This document shows, piece by piece, positions 1-5,989 of a stretch of 5,989 bases of DNA. Under the pieces are notes generated by a model. It saw nothing but the letters and a program-made list of their open reading frames with translations, searched no databases and had not been told where the DNA came from. The DNA is taken from the NCBI GenBank assembly GCA_937911845.1, contig CALDQF010000199.1, positions 1 to 5,989 of the forward strand, written 5' to 3'. The stretch's first letter is position 1. The number at the start of each line of letters is the position of its first letter. The stretch comes from an uncultured Phycisphaera sp. (GTDB lineage Bacteria; Planctomycetota; Phycisphaerae; Phycisphaerales; SM1A02). The position numbers and the translations under genes are program-made.

Positions 1-335
1 CCATGGCGGTGGTGGGGCATACGAGCATCCACCCGTACGGTGACGCCGTCGGCCGGAACCCGCAACTGGTCTGCGGACTCCACCCAAACATTAATCGAGA
101 AAAATTTCCGCATCTTGATTGGCTCTTCACGTTCCAACCGAACCCGCCAACTCTTGCCATTGGAAAGGAAAGGTTCATCTGTCAATCGTGCGTTGGCGGA
201 GGCCGGAGCGACGGACAAGTCACAACACGATTCGGATGCGGGATCCAGTGCAGAGACGGAAGCCTCAGATGACTCTGAAGTGGAGGTGCACCCGGCGAAC
301 AGGCAAGGCAACAACAGGAGAAGAGGGCATTTCAC
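1..335 (-). CDS. Prolipoprotein with YtkA-like domain, 3'-truncated by the window edge
   Basis: Only frame analysis of the minus strand at the left edge shows this gene, because its start is GTG and its stop lies outside the window. The GTG at 335-333 overlaps the propeller stop as GTGA, and the frame stays open to base 1 (111 full codons). The N-terminus MKCPLLLLLPCLFAGC is a lipoprotein signal peptide with the lipidated Cys at position 16. The -3 residue is Phe, slightly off the usual Leu. A Ser/Ala-rich linker follows, with a vicinal Cys pair at 37-38. From about residue 53 the pattern of strands (SWRVRLE, FFSINVWV, DGVTVRVDARMP) matches the YtkA-like immunoglobulin-type domain. The last visible residues MPHHRH, plus GG for the next codon (Gly), give the family's MPxHxHG signature. 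That motif suggests metal binding, possibly copper, in the envelope, but the metal and role are not known here. The Shine-Dalgarno is weak (GAAGA). Confidence 0.82.
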   Translation of the reverse strand, partial: MKCPLLLLLPCLFAGCTSTSESSEASVSALDPASESCCDLSVAPASANARLTDEPFLSNGKSWRVRLEREEPIKMRKFFSINVWVESADQLRVPADGVTVRVDARMPHHRH

Positions 336-2152
336 TCTTCAGATAATAGGCTCGGACGGCGGAGATCCCGAGTCTTTGGCGTCACCGCCCGGCCGGTCCC
401 AAAGGTCAAACACCATTCGCCTTGGGCGTCAAAGGCCTGCGCCCGGTGATTTCCCACATCCATCACCAAAAGTCGAGCATCTGGAGCGAGCGCCAAACCG
501 GCCGGTTGCCAGAGTTCACCATGATCGCTTCCCGTTTGGGCCAACACCAAACGAGCATCGCCTTGAATTCGCACAAGTTCATCCTTGGCCCGATCGGTCA
601 CAAAAAGGGTGCCGTCCGATTGATAGACAAAGCCGCCAGGGTCTTTGATACCGGTAGGAATGATCTGCAAGAGAGGGCCCTCTTCGTCCAAACCGAACAA
701 GGCACGGCGGTTGGCATCCAAAATGACGTACCGACCATTGGGATCTTTGCGGACTTGCGCCGGCGCGGACAGGCCACAGCTGGCGTCGGCCAGAAGTGTC
801 GGCCGCCAACGTTCGTCAAACACACCAACGAAAGCGTTCCTTGCGTCCGCGAAGTGAAGCTGCTCACCGTCGAACCACAGGTCATCCGGTCGCAAAGTCC
901 ATAACGCCTCGGGGAGACGAGCTTTGGTCCAGGCCACCAAATCAATGGAACGCACCATACGGAAACGATTCTTGGCGTAGCCCACCGTGCCGTCCCAATC
1001 AAAGGCCAATTCCACCAACCGTTTGTTGACCCGGTCCGCCAAAAAGACTCGCTGGTTGGCGGCATCAAGCGCGATTGCTTCGGAGCGCATCAGCAAACCC
1101 ATTTCCCGACCACGTTCCCCCCACTGGCCAATCAAAATGGGGATCTCTCCGCGCGCATCGAAAAGGAAGATGCGCTGGGCTTCGGGTTCGGTCATGACGA
1201 GCAAGTCGCCATCCACCACACAACGGGGACCAAGGTGGGCCCGCATCCCTGCCGGAGGCGGAACAAACTCTTCAAGGGCCGGGTCGTGCGGTACCAGACT
1301 GAAGAGTTGCACCCGCCGTTCGGTTCGCTCCAAGACCCAAGCTTGCTTGGATTTCAAATCAAAAACCACGTCGTCGGGATAGTGAAACTTCCCACCCGCT
1401 TCCCGAAATTCGTAGGCGTGTTCGCCGTACAACCATTGCGCGTCGCCATCCCCGGTCAATGCTTGCAAACGATGATTGCGGCGATCAAGAACCACCGGGC
1501 GATCGGTAAAGGTGATGGCGATGGGCTCGTCCAAGAATCCGGGGAACGCACCATGCACGCCAACACTGGTCCGCTCCTGCGCCCCCCCCCGCTTCACCTG
1601 CACCACTCGGTCATTGTCCGAATCGGCGACCAAGAGATCCCCTTTTGGGGTGAAGTGAACATCAGTGGGCTGGTCAAAGTCGCCAAGGCTCAACCGCCGC
1701 TCAGAAAAAGTGCCAAGTTCATCGGGATGGATGAGGACCACCCGGTCGTTGCCGGTATCCGCGATGGCAATGGAGCCATCAGGGGAAATGGCCACACCCC
1801 GAGGCGCACAGAAGCTGCCCGGACTGATCCCCTTGGAACCCAACATGGTTTTCGTACCGTCGGCAGCCAACACATGAACTTGGTCGGCAGCTGTATCCGC
1901 CACCAACATCCAGCCCTCGGTGGCATGCACCGCGAGACCTTCAGGCCCCGCGAAGCCGTCGGCCAAGCGGGTGAGGTCTCCAGATGCAACCAATCGATCG
2001 ATGCTGCCGGCCAAACGGTCGGCGATGACGATGCCACCATCTGGATGCTGGGCGATGGCGGCCGGGCCTTCGAGCTTATCGAAAACCGAGGTCCACTCGC
2101 CAATTCGGAGAGATTCGACGCACAGCGTCGCCAGCAAGATCAATGAAGACAT
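332..2152 (-). CDS. NHL-type beta-propeller protein, about twelve repeats
   Basis: This 606-residue protein begins at the ATG at 2152, overlapping the previous stop as TGATG. I see no good Shine-Dalgarno, so it probably depends on translational coupling. The N-terminus MSSLILLATLCVESLRIG is short and hydrophobic but lacks a positive charge, so export is likely but not certain. NHL-like repeats (pattern P-x-GhAh-x-pdG-x-hhhADxxNxRV) start near residues 29, 69, 116, 160, 208, 258, 310, 356, 422, 463, 504 and 549. The best is PRGVAISPDGSIAIADTGND (117-136). Twelve repeats suggest two six-bladed propellers, with the insert-bearing stretch at about 383-421 separating repeats 8 and 9. NHL propellers usually bind proteins or other ligands; some are enzymes such as peptidylglycine lyases. 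I see no added catalytic domain. A G9 run encodes residues 188-191 (see findings). It may be the extracytoplasmic partner of the upstream membrane proteins; that is inference. Confidence 0.9.
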   Translation of the reverse strand: MSSLILLATLCVESLRIGEWTSVFDKLEGPAAIAQHPDGGIVIADRLAGSIDRLVASGDLTRLADGFAGPEGLAVHATEGWMLVADTAADQVHVLAADGTKTMLGSKGISPGSFCAPRGVAISPDGSIAIADTGNDRVVLIHPDELGTFSERRLSLGDFDQPTDVHFTPKGDLLVADSDNDRVVQVKRGGAQERTSVGVHGAFPGFLDEPIAITFTDRPVVLDRRNHRLQALTGDGDAQWLYGEHAYEFREAGGKFHYPDDVVFDLKSKQAWVLERTERRVQLFSLVPHDPALEEFVPPPAGMRAHLGPRCVVDGDLLVMTEPEAQRIFLFDARGEIPILIGQWGERGREMGLLMRSEAIALDAANQRVFLADRVNKRLVELAFDWDGTVGYAKNRFRMVRSIDLVAWTKARLPEALWTLRPDDLWFDGEQLHFADARNAFVGVFDERWRPTLLADASCGLSAPAQVRKDPNGRYVILDANRRALFGLDEEGPLLQIIPTGIKDPGGFVYQSDGTLFVTDRAKDELVRIQGDARLVLAQTGSDHGELWQPAGLALAPDARLLVMDVGNHRAQAFDAQGEWCLTFGTGRAVTPKTRDLRRPSLLSEE

Positions 2153-3132
2153 CAGGTCAGCATAGGAGCAATTGTCTGCAGAAACGCCTGAGCAGGATGC
2201 GCATCCTTCGGATCAATCAACCACAGCCAGTCGTCGAATAGGAATTCAAACCGACCCGCGAGCAGAGCAATCCGACCCATCACGGTGTACCCAAAGGCCG
2301 CGCCGAACGTGATCATGAGCATCCAGATGCCCGAGCGAGCCACCTTGCCCACCGCACCTTTGTGCTCCACGCTAAAGAAGAAGTACACCAAGCAAGCCAG
2401 AGTGCCCAGCACCAACACGATGTTCGAGAAAGACGATTCCAAGTCGAATCCGTTTTCCCCCATCACGATGAGGGGCTTGATGGTTGGTCCGATTTGGCTC
2501 AGGAAGTCAGCTTCCAGCGAAGAGATAAACCGGAGACCACAGAACACTCCAATGATGAAGGCGGTGGGCCAACGGCTGATCCAGCCAATCTTGGGCGCGA
2601 GACGAAGCAGCAACAAGACCGACAGCGCCAGAGGGATCAACAGCAAATAATCCGTTTCAGCCTCCAGGGCCAACTTGGGCATGAAGGTGTCCCGGGTCCA
2701 ACCGGGGAACAGTCCCGCCAACAAATTCGGCACCATGGTTTCCCAAAAGCCAATCACCATCCAATACGCCGCAGATGCTCCCACCACAATGGCCTCGGCC
2801 GCTTTGTACAAAGGGTTGTCGCCCAGCAAGAACGAGAAAATGCAGAGCGTCAAAATTGCCGCGCCCCACAATCCCACCGTGCGAGCAAAAAGTGGCGCCG
2901 CATCCTCTTCGAGTGCCGCCATCTCTCGGCCCTCTTTAACACTCACCGCTTCGTGTTCGGTCCAACGAACTTCAGAACCATCCTCGAGGGTGTGGACATG
3001 CTCCGTGCGCTTGGTCCATTGGGTACCTGCACCAGGGTGGAAGGCCACGGCGTTCAAGACCGCAATTGCGACGCCAATGAGCACCAACAAAACACCAAAG
3101 TTTGCGTTGCCTCGTCGAGTTGCATGAGTCAT
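2152..3132 (-). CDS. Polytopic membrane protein with a polar loop after the first helix
   Basis: This 326-residue protein starts at the ATG at 3132, with a four-base ATGA overlap with the previous stop and GAGGTG four bases upstream. Residues 1-11 are basic and polar. Hydrophobic segments lie at about 12-31, 85-103, 112-131, 161-177, 188-203, 235-253 and 265-285, so about seven helices. Residues 32-80 form a polar loop rich in Glu, Thr and His (KRTEHVHTLEDGSEVRWTEH), predicted outside if the N-terminus is inside. Motifs that look conserved are GFWETMVPNLLAGLFPGW (128-145) and MLMITFGAAFGYTVMGRIAL (271-290), the latter a small-residue-rich helix suited to close packing. I recall the second motif from uncharacterised environmental proteins only. 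There is no recognisable transporter or enzyme signature. The stop overlaps the propeller start by one base (TGATG). Confidence 0.9.
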   Translation of the reverse strand: MTHATRRGNANFGVLLVLIGVAIAVLNAVAFHPGAGTQWTKRTEHVHTLEDGSEVRWTEHEAVSVKEGREMAALEEDAAPLFARTVGLWGAAILTLCIFSFLLGDNPLYKAAEAIVVGASAAYWMVIGFWETMVPNLLAGLFPGWTRDTFMPKLALEAETDYLLLIPLALSVLLLLRLAPKIGWISRWPTAFIIGVFCGLRFISSLEADFLSQIGPTIKPLIVMGENGFDLESSFSNIVLVLGTLACLVYFFFSVEHKGAVGKVARSGIWMLMITFGAAFGYTVMGRIALLAGRFEFLFDDWLWLIDPKDAHPAQAFLQTIAPMLT

Positions 3133-3989
3133 GCCTCACCTCGCTTTCGCGCCATGAAATACACCAGATTGCCAACAAAAATCAGGCCCACCATCAATAT
3201 GTGGCCGGACAACTGTGGAGCCATACGACGCAAGCCCTCTTGATACATACCCGGTTCATTCTCCCGGCCATATTTTCCCAACACGAGGGACTCGTATTCG
3301 GCGGCGCCTTTGATCGCCGCCAACAAACCAGACATTTGCTGTGGGTAGTACGGATAGAGCAAAGGGGCTTGCACCCCGGTGCAGCCGGCAACGAGTTTGA
3401 CGTCATCCGGCGCACTGGCCACGGCGTACTGCACCCACTCTTTGGTGCCGGGGTATCCAGCCGATACGTTCATGATGACCTCGAAATCTCGGATCGACCC
3501 CACACCTTCCATCATGGGGATGTCATCGATGGGTGTGCCGCGTGCATCTTGGGGGTACTGGGCACGAAGATCGTTGGCGACCAACTTGATCACGCCTTCA
3601 TTGCCGGTCTTGAAGCCAAGATCAACGTAGTCCTCACCGTAGACCATGTTTGGGAAGTCACGTTTGATGACGTCACGCTCCGCGTTCTTGATGAACTGCG
3701 GGCCAACGGGCCACAACGCCGTGAAGTAGATCTTCAACTTCTTTTCACTCGCATGACGCACAAAAGCGGTGGCCATGGGCTGCAGTTCGCCAGCACTGGC
3801 GGGGTCGAAATCGAAGGCCATGTAAACTTTATCGCCCTCTTCAAGGGCCTCGATGGTTTCGAAGGCGTCCCGAACAATCGGTGTCGCTTTCTCTGGAGGG
3901 GTAATCTGCAAGAGGATGGGGACCGCAACGGCCACAGCCATCAATGAAAAAATCACCCGACGGTCTAGATCACGCAGGAACTCGTACAT
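3129..3989 (-). CDS. Bitopic envelope protein, helix at each end with a large domain between
   Basis: This 286-residue protein starts at the ATG at 3989, which overlaps the previous stop as TGATG. A strong GGAGGTGA (4000-3993) lies inside the previous gene. The N-terminus MYEFLRDLDRR is followed by a helix at about 12-29 (VIFSLMAVAVAVPILLQI). A second helix lies at about 260-279, followed by ARKRGEA. Positive charge before the first helix and after the second predicts both ends inside and residues 30-258 outside the membrane. That domain looks alpha/beta, with YMAFDFDPASAGELQPMA (56-73), DLGFKTGNEGVIKL (123-136) and CTGVQAPLLYPYYPQQMSG (203-221). The last two look like conserved family signatures. 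The repeated strand-then-helix pattern suggests a Rossmann-like or ligand-binding fold, but no catalytic residues are apparent. I do not recognise a named family. Its stop overlaps the next start (ATGA). Confidence 0.9.
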   Translation of the reverse strand: MYEFLRDLDRRVIFSLMAVAVAVPILLQITPPEKATPIVRDAFETIEALEEGDKVYMAFDFDPASAGELQPMATAFVRHASEKKLKIYFTALWPVGPQFIKNAERDVIKRDFPNMVYGEDYVDLGFKTGNEGVIKLVANDLRAQYPQDARGTPIDDIPMMEGVGSIRDFEVIMNVSAGYPGTKEWVQYAVASAPDDVKLVAGCTGVQAPLLYPYYPQQMSGLLAAIKGAAEYESLVLGKYGRENEPGMYQEGLRRMAPQLSGHILMVGLIFVGNLVYFMARKRGEA

Positions 3990-4693
3990 CAGTCACCTCC
4001 ACCGAGATAAGAACGGTCCACACCCAAAAGAATTTTCAGTGAGACCGAAGCGGTACCGAGGGCAATGCCAATCATGATGGCTCGGTTTCCCGCGGTTACT
4101 GGATTGTTCATGATCCACACCGTCAAGTTCTCCAAGCGGAAGTTGGCCAACATGCCTTCTTCGGGCAAGAAGTCCGTGAGGAACACACCGGCTGCGGTAC
4201 GGCCCAGCAAAATGACGAATGCGGTTCCCAAAAGCAAAATTGCTTCGAGGTTCTTGGCTCGGAACGCACGGAAAGCAGCCGAAGCAACATAGAACGCCAG
4301 CATGGAGAAAATGGTGGCCGTCAGCGGAGCAAACACGTACTCGTAGACATACCAGAAGCCCGAGCCTTCGGCCCGGAAGTCTCCAGCCATGCGTTGGGTG
4401 GGAAATTCATCCAGTGGGTTGACTCCGAGTTTGAACAACCCGATGGCCAACACGCTGACGAAGGCCGCCAACGTAATCATCGAGTACGCCCAACCTTCTC
4501 GCCGATCGCTTACTTTCTTCAAGTGAACTTTGAGCAGGTTGCCTCCCCCAAGGATGAATGCCACCGCGGCCAAGATGTTGAACCACACGGTGGTCTTGTC
4601 TTGGAGTGGCGCGAGCAGCGGAAAAAAATACGCCAAGATCATGACGATGCCGGCCGCCATGGCGAGAAGCATCGGGATGGTTCGTTTCATCAT
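3989..4693 (-). CDS. Six-helix membrane protein of unknown function
   Basis: I place the start at the ATG at 4693, giving 234 residues beginning MMKRTIPMLL. A clear AAGGAG lies nine bases upstream and only 13 bases separate it from the previous stop. The frame is open further up to 4792, but that would overlap the upstream gene by 86 bases and add a residue stretch unlike a signal. Hydrophobic segments lie at about 6-28, 36-55, 68-89, 118-140, 150-171 and 203-223, so this is an integral cytoplasmic-membrane protein. A polar loop (about 90-117, NPLDEFPTQRMAGDFRAEGS) ends in the aromatic patch FWYVYEYVF. The C-terminus, after the last helix, is GVDRSYLGGGD. I recall a similar ILLGxxRSYLG ending in uncharacterised proteins of environmental bacteria but cannot name a family. 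No transporter signature or cofactor motif is evident. Its stop overlaps the next start by one base (TGATG), so the two are probably translated together. Confidence 0.9.
   Translation of the reverse strand: MMKRTIPMLLAMAAGIVMILAYFFPLLAPLQDKTTVWFNILAAVAFILGGGNLLKVHLKKVSDRREGWAYSMITLAAFVSVLAIGLFKLGVNPLDEFPTQRMAGDFRAEGSGFWYVYEYVFAPLTATIFSMLAFYVASAAFRAFRAKNLEAILLLGTAFVILLGRTAAGVFLTDFLPEEGMLANFRLENLTVWIMNNPVTAGNRAIMIGIALGTASVSLKILLGVDRSYLGGGD
3993..4000 (-). promoter_or_regulatory. Strong Shine-Dalgarno inside the preceding coding region
   Basis: On the minus strand this reads GGAGGTGA, the strongest ribosome binding site in the window, a few bases before the ATG at 3989. It encodes part of the GGGD tail of the upstream protein. 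It suggests this gene can be initiated well on its own, beyond simple readthrough coupling. Confidence 0.8.
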
Positions 4694-4702
4694 GGTTGGG
4701 TT

Positions 4703-4708
4703 CTCCTT
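4703..4708 (-). promoter_or_regulatory. Ribosome binding site that fixes the start of the six-helix protein
   Basis: On the minus strand this reads AAGGAG, nine bases before the ATG at 4693 and twelve before the second in-frame ATG at 4690. It overlaps the TAA stop (4709-4707) of the DUF6754-like gene. It supports 4693 over the longer open frame that begins at 4792. Confidence 0.8.
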
Positions 4709-5582
4709 AGCCGAGCAGGGTTCCGGTGAAGAAGTCAAAAGCCCCCTGCAAGGAAGGCACAAACTGGGTGGCAGTGGCGAACAACGCGCCAAGGCCGATC
4801 AAGCCAAAAGCCAGCACCTTGGCAAGGTCTTGGCCTTTCAAGGAGCCGAGCTCCGCCGGCGATTCAGAGAGATAGGCCGATGCAGCGTAGAACTCTTCAC
4901 CAATCAGGGTGTAGTCACACGCCGCGACAAAGAAGGGCAACTGGGCGGGCATGGCCGTACCAGCCACCTGAATGGCCCCGATCGAGTTGCCCGTCTCAGC
5001 CAAAATCAAAGACTCGGCGTAGAAGCAGCCCATGTAGATGCAAGCCGCAGGCTTTTCTCGAACCATCATGCCCGAGAGATATGCCACGTAGCCAAACTGC
5101 TCGTCGGTGACGTAGTAAATAAGGTCTTCGTTGTAAGCATCGGGTCGTCCGGCCGCCAAAAAGGCTTCCTGGACGGTTTCACGTGCCGTCACCATCACCA
5201 ACGTTCGTGCCACCGGCACTTCCACCTTGGCGTCGTACTCCGCTGCGGTTTTGGCCACTTTGGAAAGCACCGTGATGCCCGCAATGGTTTGGATTTCCGA
5301 GACATCTTGGATCCCTGGGACAAAGAGCACCGAACGCCCCATTTCGGTCGCCCGGCCCACGGCCTCCTCGATGGCTTTGAGTCCGGCGATCTCGCGGACT
5401 TTGATCTGGCCACCCGAACGGGCCACCGAAATCCAGAAGACCACCGCAACCACGAAGAACACGGTCACACCAAGCAAGGGCAGACGGTCCGTGTTGAGAA
5501 GCCCAGTGCTCTCGACCGTCTCAGCCGCAGCAGCGGCCTCCTCGGCGACAAGCAACAGGCTGGTCAAAGAAAAGCACGGCAT
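4707..5582 (-). CDS. DUF6754-like membrane-anchored protein
   Basis: This 291-residue protein starts at an ATG with GAGGAG six bases upstream; that site overlaps the stop of the KOW-like gene. Residues 1-21 hold a short hydrophobic and Ala-rich stretch (SLTSLLLVAEEAAAAA) that may be a weak signal peptide. A clear membrane helix spans about 36-54 (LLGVTVFFVVAVVFWISVA). A mixed alpha/beta domain follows over about 60-250, and a second helix spans about 255-274. The segment AMPAQLPFFVAACDYTLIGE (210-229), followed by EFYAASAYLSESPAELGSLKGQD, looks strongly conserved and is what I remember of DUF6754, a family without known function. I see no nucleotide-binding or catalytic motif. If the N-terminal stretch is cleaved, or the first helix is N-out, the central domain is cytoplasmic (RSGGQIK follows the helix, fitting positive-inside). 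The family call is from memory and moderately sure; the gene itself is not in doubt. Confidence 0.9.
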   Translation of the reverse strand: MPCFSLTSLLLVAEEAAAAAETVESTGLLNTDRLPLLGVTVFFVVAVVFWISVARSGGQIKVREIAGLKAIEEAVGRATEMGRSVLFVPGIQDVSEIQTIAGITVLSKVAKTAAEYDAKVEVPVARTLVMVTARETVQEAFLAAGRPDAYNEDLIYYVTDEQFGYVAYLSGMMVREKPAACIYMGCFYAESLILAETGNSIGAIQVAGTAMPAQLPFFVAACDYTLIGEEFYAASAYLSESPAELGSLKGQDLAKVLAFGLIGLGALFATATQFVPSLQGAFDFFTGTLLG

Positions 5583-5592
5583 GGTTGGCTCC

Positions 5593-5989
5593 TCAAGCCT
5601 CGATCAGTTCAACGTTCGCCCGGGGGACGATCGCTTTTTCCCCATTCCCGAAGTCCACTTCGAGAACCCGGGTTCGTGAACCCGAGTCGAGGACCGCCGG
5701 CTCTGCCGGCAATGACGACACAGTACCGATTCGACCGAACCACGGGTCGCGAATCACCCGGAGAGGGCGACCGATGGCCAGTTGACCAGCTTCCCATTGG
5801 CTTTCGGCGTTGTCGTGGGCGTCGTTGGCTTCGACGGGAATCACGATTTCTGGCCGCATGACCCCGGCTCGAATCTGGGTGGCGCCGTTCACACTGGCTT
5901 GCCGACCCTCTCGGGATTGCAGTATGCGGAAAGTGCGTTCGCTCATTGCGATTTCACCAAAACCCTTATACCCGAGTCTTACTGGATCT
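5593..5989 (-). CDS. KOW-like domain protein, 5'-truncated by the window edge
   Basis: The reading frame is open from the right edge to a TGA at 5595-5593, giving 131 visible residues and a missing N-terminus. An ATG at 5946 could be taken as the start. However, the frame continues upstream of it without a stop, and the residues there (DPVRLGYKGFGEIA) run naturally into MSERTFRIL, so I treat that Met as internal. The middle carries a conserved-looking stretch, NGATQIRAGVMRPEIVIP. The C-terminal ~55 residues read like a KOW/SH3-type barrel: RPLRVIRDPWFGRIGTV, then a strand around VLEVDFGNGEKAIVPRANVELIE. KOW motifs usually bind RNA or ribosomal proteins, but similar folds occur in other proteins, so the role is open. 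I see no membrane helix in the visible part, so it is probably cytoplasmic. It lies 10 bases upstream of the DUF6754-like gene, whose ribosome binding site overlaps this stop. That the protein is real is near certain; the domain name is moderately sure. Confidence 0.85.
   Translation of the reverse strand, partial: DPVRLGYKGFGEIAMSERTFRILQSREGRQASVNGATQIRAGVMRPEIVIPVEANDAHDNAESQWEAGQLAIGRPLRVIRDPWFGRIGTVSSLPAEPAVLDSGSRTRVLEVDFGNGEKAIVPRANVELIEA

Noticed and set aside
270..330. ATG at 330 as the start of the gene after the propeller
   Set aside because: It lies two bases beyond the propeller stop, but its frame hits a TGA at 267-265 after about 21 codons. The GTG at 335 opens a frame that runs to the edge with a lipoprotein signal.
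40..648. A 202-codon plus-strand open frame at the left edge
   Set aside because: It spans the junction of the propeller and lipoprotein genes in antisense. The minus strand explains both halves with recognisable domains.
1235..2146. A 303-codon open frame on the plus strand antisense to the propeller gene
   Set aside because: The minus strand here encodes clear NHL repeats. The plus-strand product shows no repeats, signal or motif.
4694..4792. Longer N-terminus for the six-helix membrane protein starting at 4792
   Set aside because: It would overlap the DUF6754-like gene by 86 bases, adds a Cys/Pro/Ser-rich stretch unlike a signal peptide, and ignores the well-placed AAGGAG before 4693.
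4530..5861. A 443-codon open frame on the plus strand antisense to genes 1-3
   Set aside because: It crosses three well-supported minus-strand genes and their junctions. Its translation is rich in Arg, His, Gly and Gln with no domain pattern, typical of the antisense shadow of GC-rich coding sequence.

Overview
The window is one compact block of seven genes, all on the minus strand and read from the right edge to the left edge. Both outer genes run off the window. No gap between genes exceeds 13 bases, and five of the six junctions abut or overlap by 1-4 bases or place the ribosome binding site over the previous stop codon. This looks like the middle of one long, translationally coupled operon. 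Its promoter must lie beyond the right edge and its terminator, if any, beyond the left edge. I see no RNA genes, mobile elements, CRISPR arrays or intergenic regions worth annotating.

Layout in order of transcription: (1) the 3' part of a gene for a soluble protein with a KOW-like C-terminal segment (5989-5593); (2) a membrane-anchored protein resembling the DUF6754 family (5582-4707); (3) a six-helix membrane protein of unknown function (4693-3989); (4) a protein with a membrane helix at each end and a roughly 230-residue domain between them, probably outside the membrane (3989-3129); (5) a membrane protein with about seven helices (3132-2152); (6) a 606-residue NHL-type beta-propeller protein with about twelve repeats (2152-332); (7) the 5' part of a prolipoprotein gene with a YtkA-like domain ending in the motif MPHHRHG at the window edge (335-1).

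The organism is a bacterium. Shine-Dalgarno sequences (GGAGGTGA, AAGGAG, GAGGAG), a lipobox signal peptide and tight operon packing all point that way, and the lipoprotein argues against an archaeon. Base composition is moderately GC-rich by eye. From memory, protein sets like genes 1-5 occur in poorly studied environmental lineages such as Chloroflexota (Anaerolineae), Planctomycetota and candidate phyla. I cannot assign a phylum from the sequence; a Planctomycetota-like or related bacterium is a guess.

Taken together, genes 1-5 look like a conserved envelope complex of unknown function: four membrane proteins plus a KOW-type protein. Genes 6 and 7 add a large propeller and a small, possibly metal-binding lipoprotein, both likely outside the cytoplasmic membrane. 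None of genes 1-5 has a function I can name with confidence, and this cluster is the best candidate here for an undescribed system.
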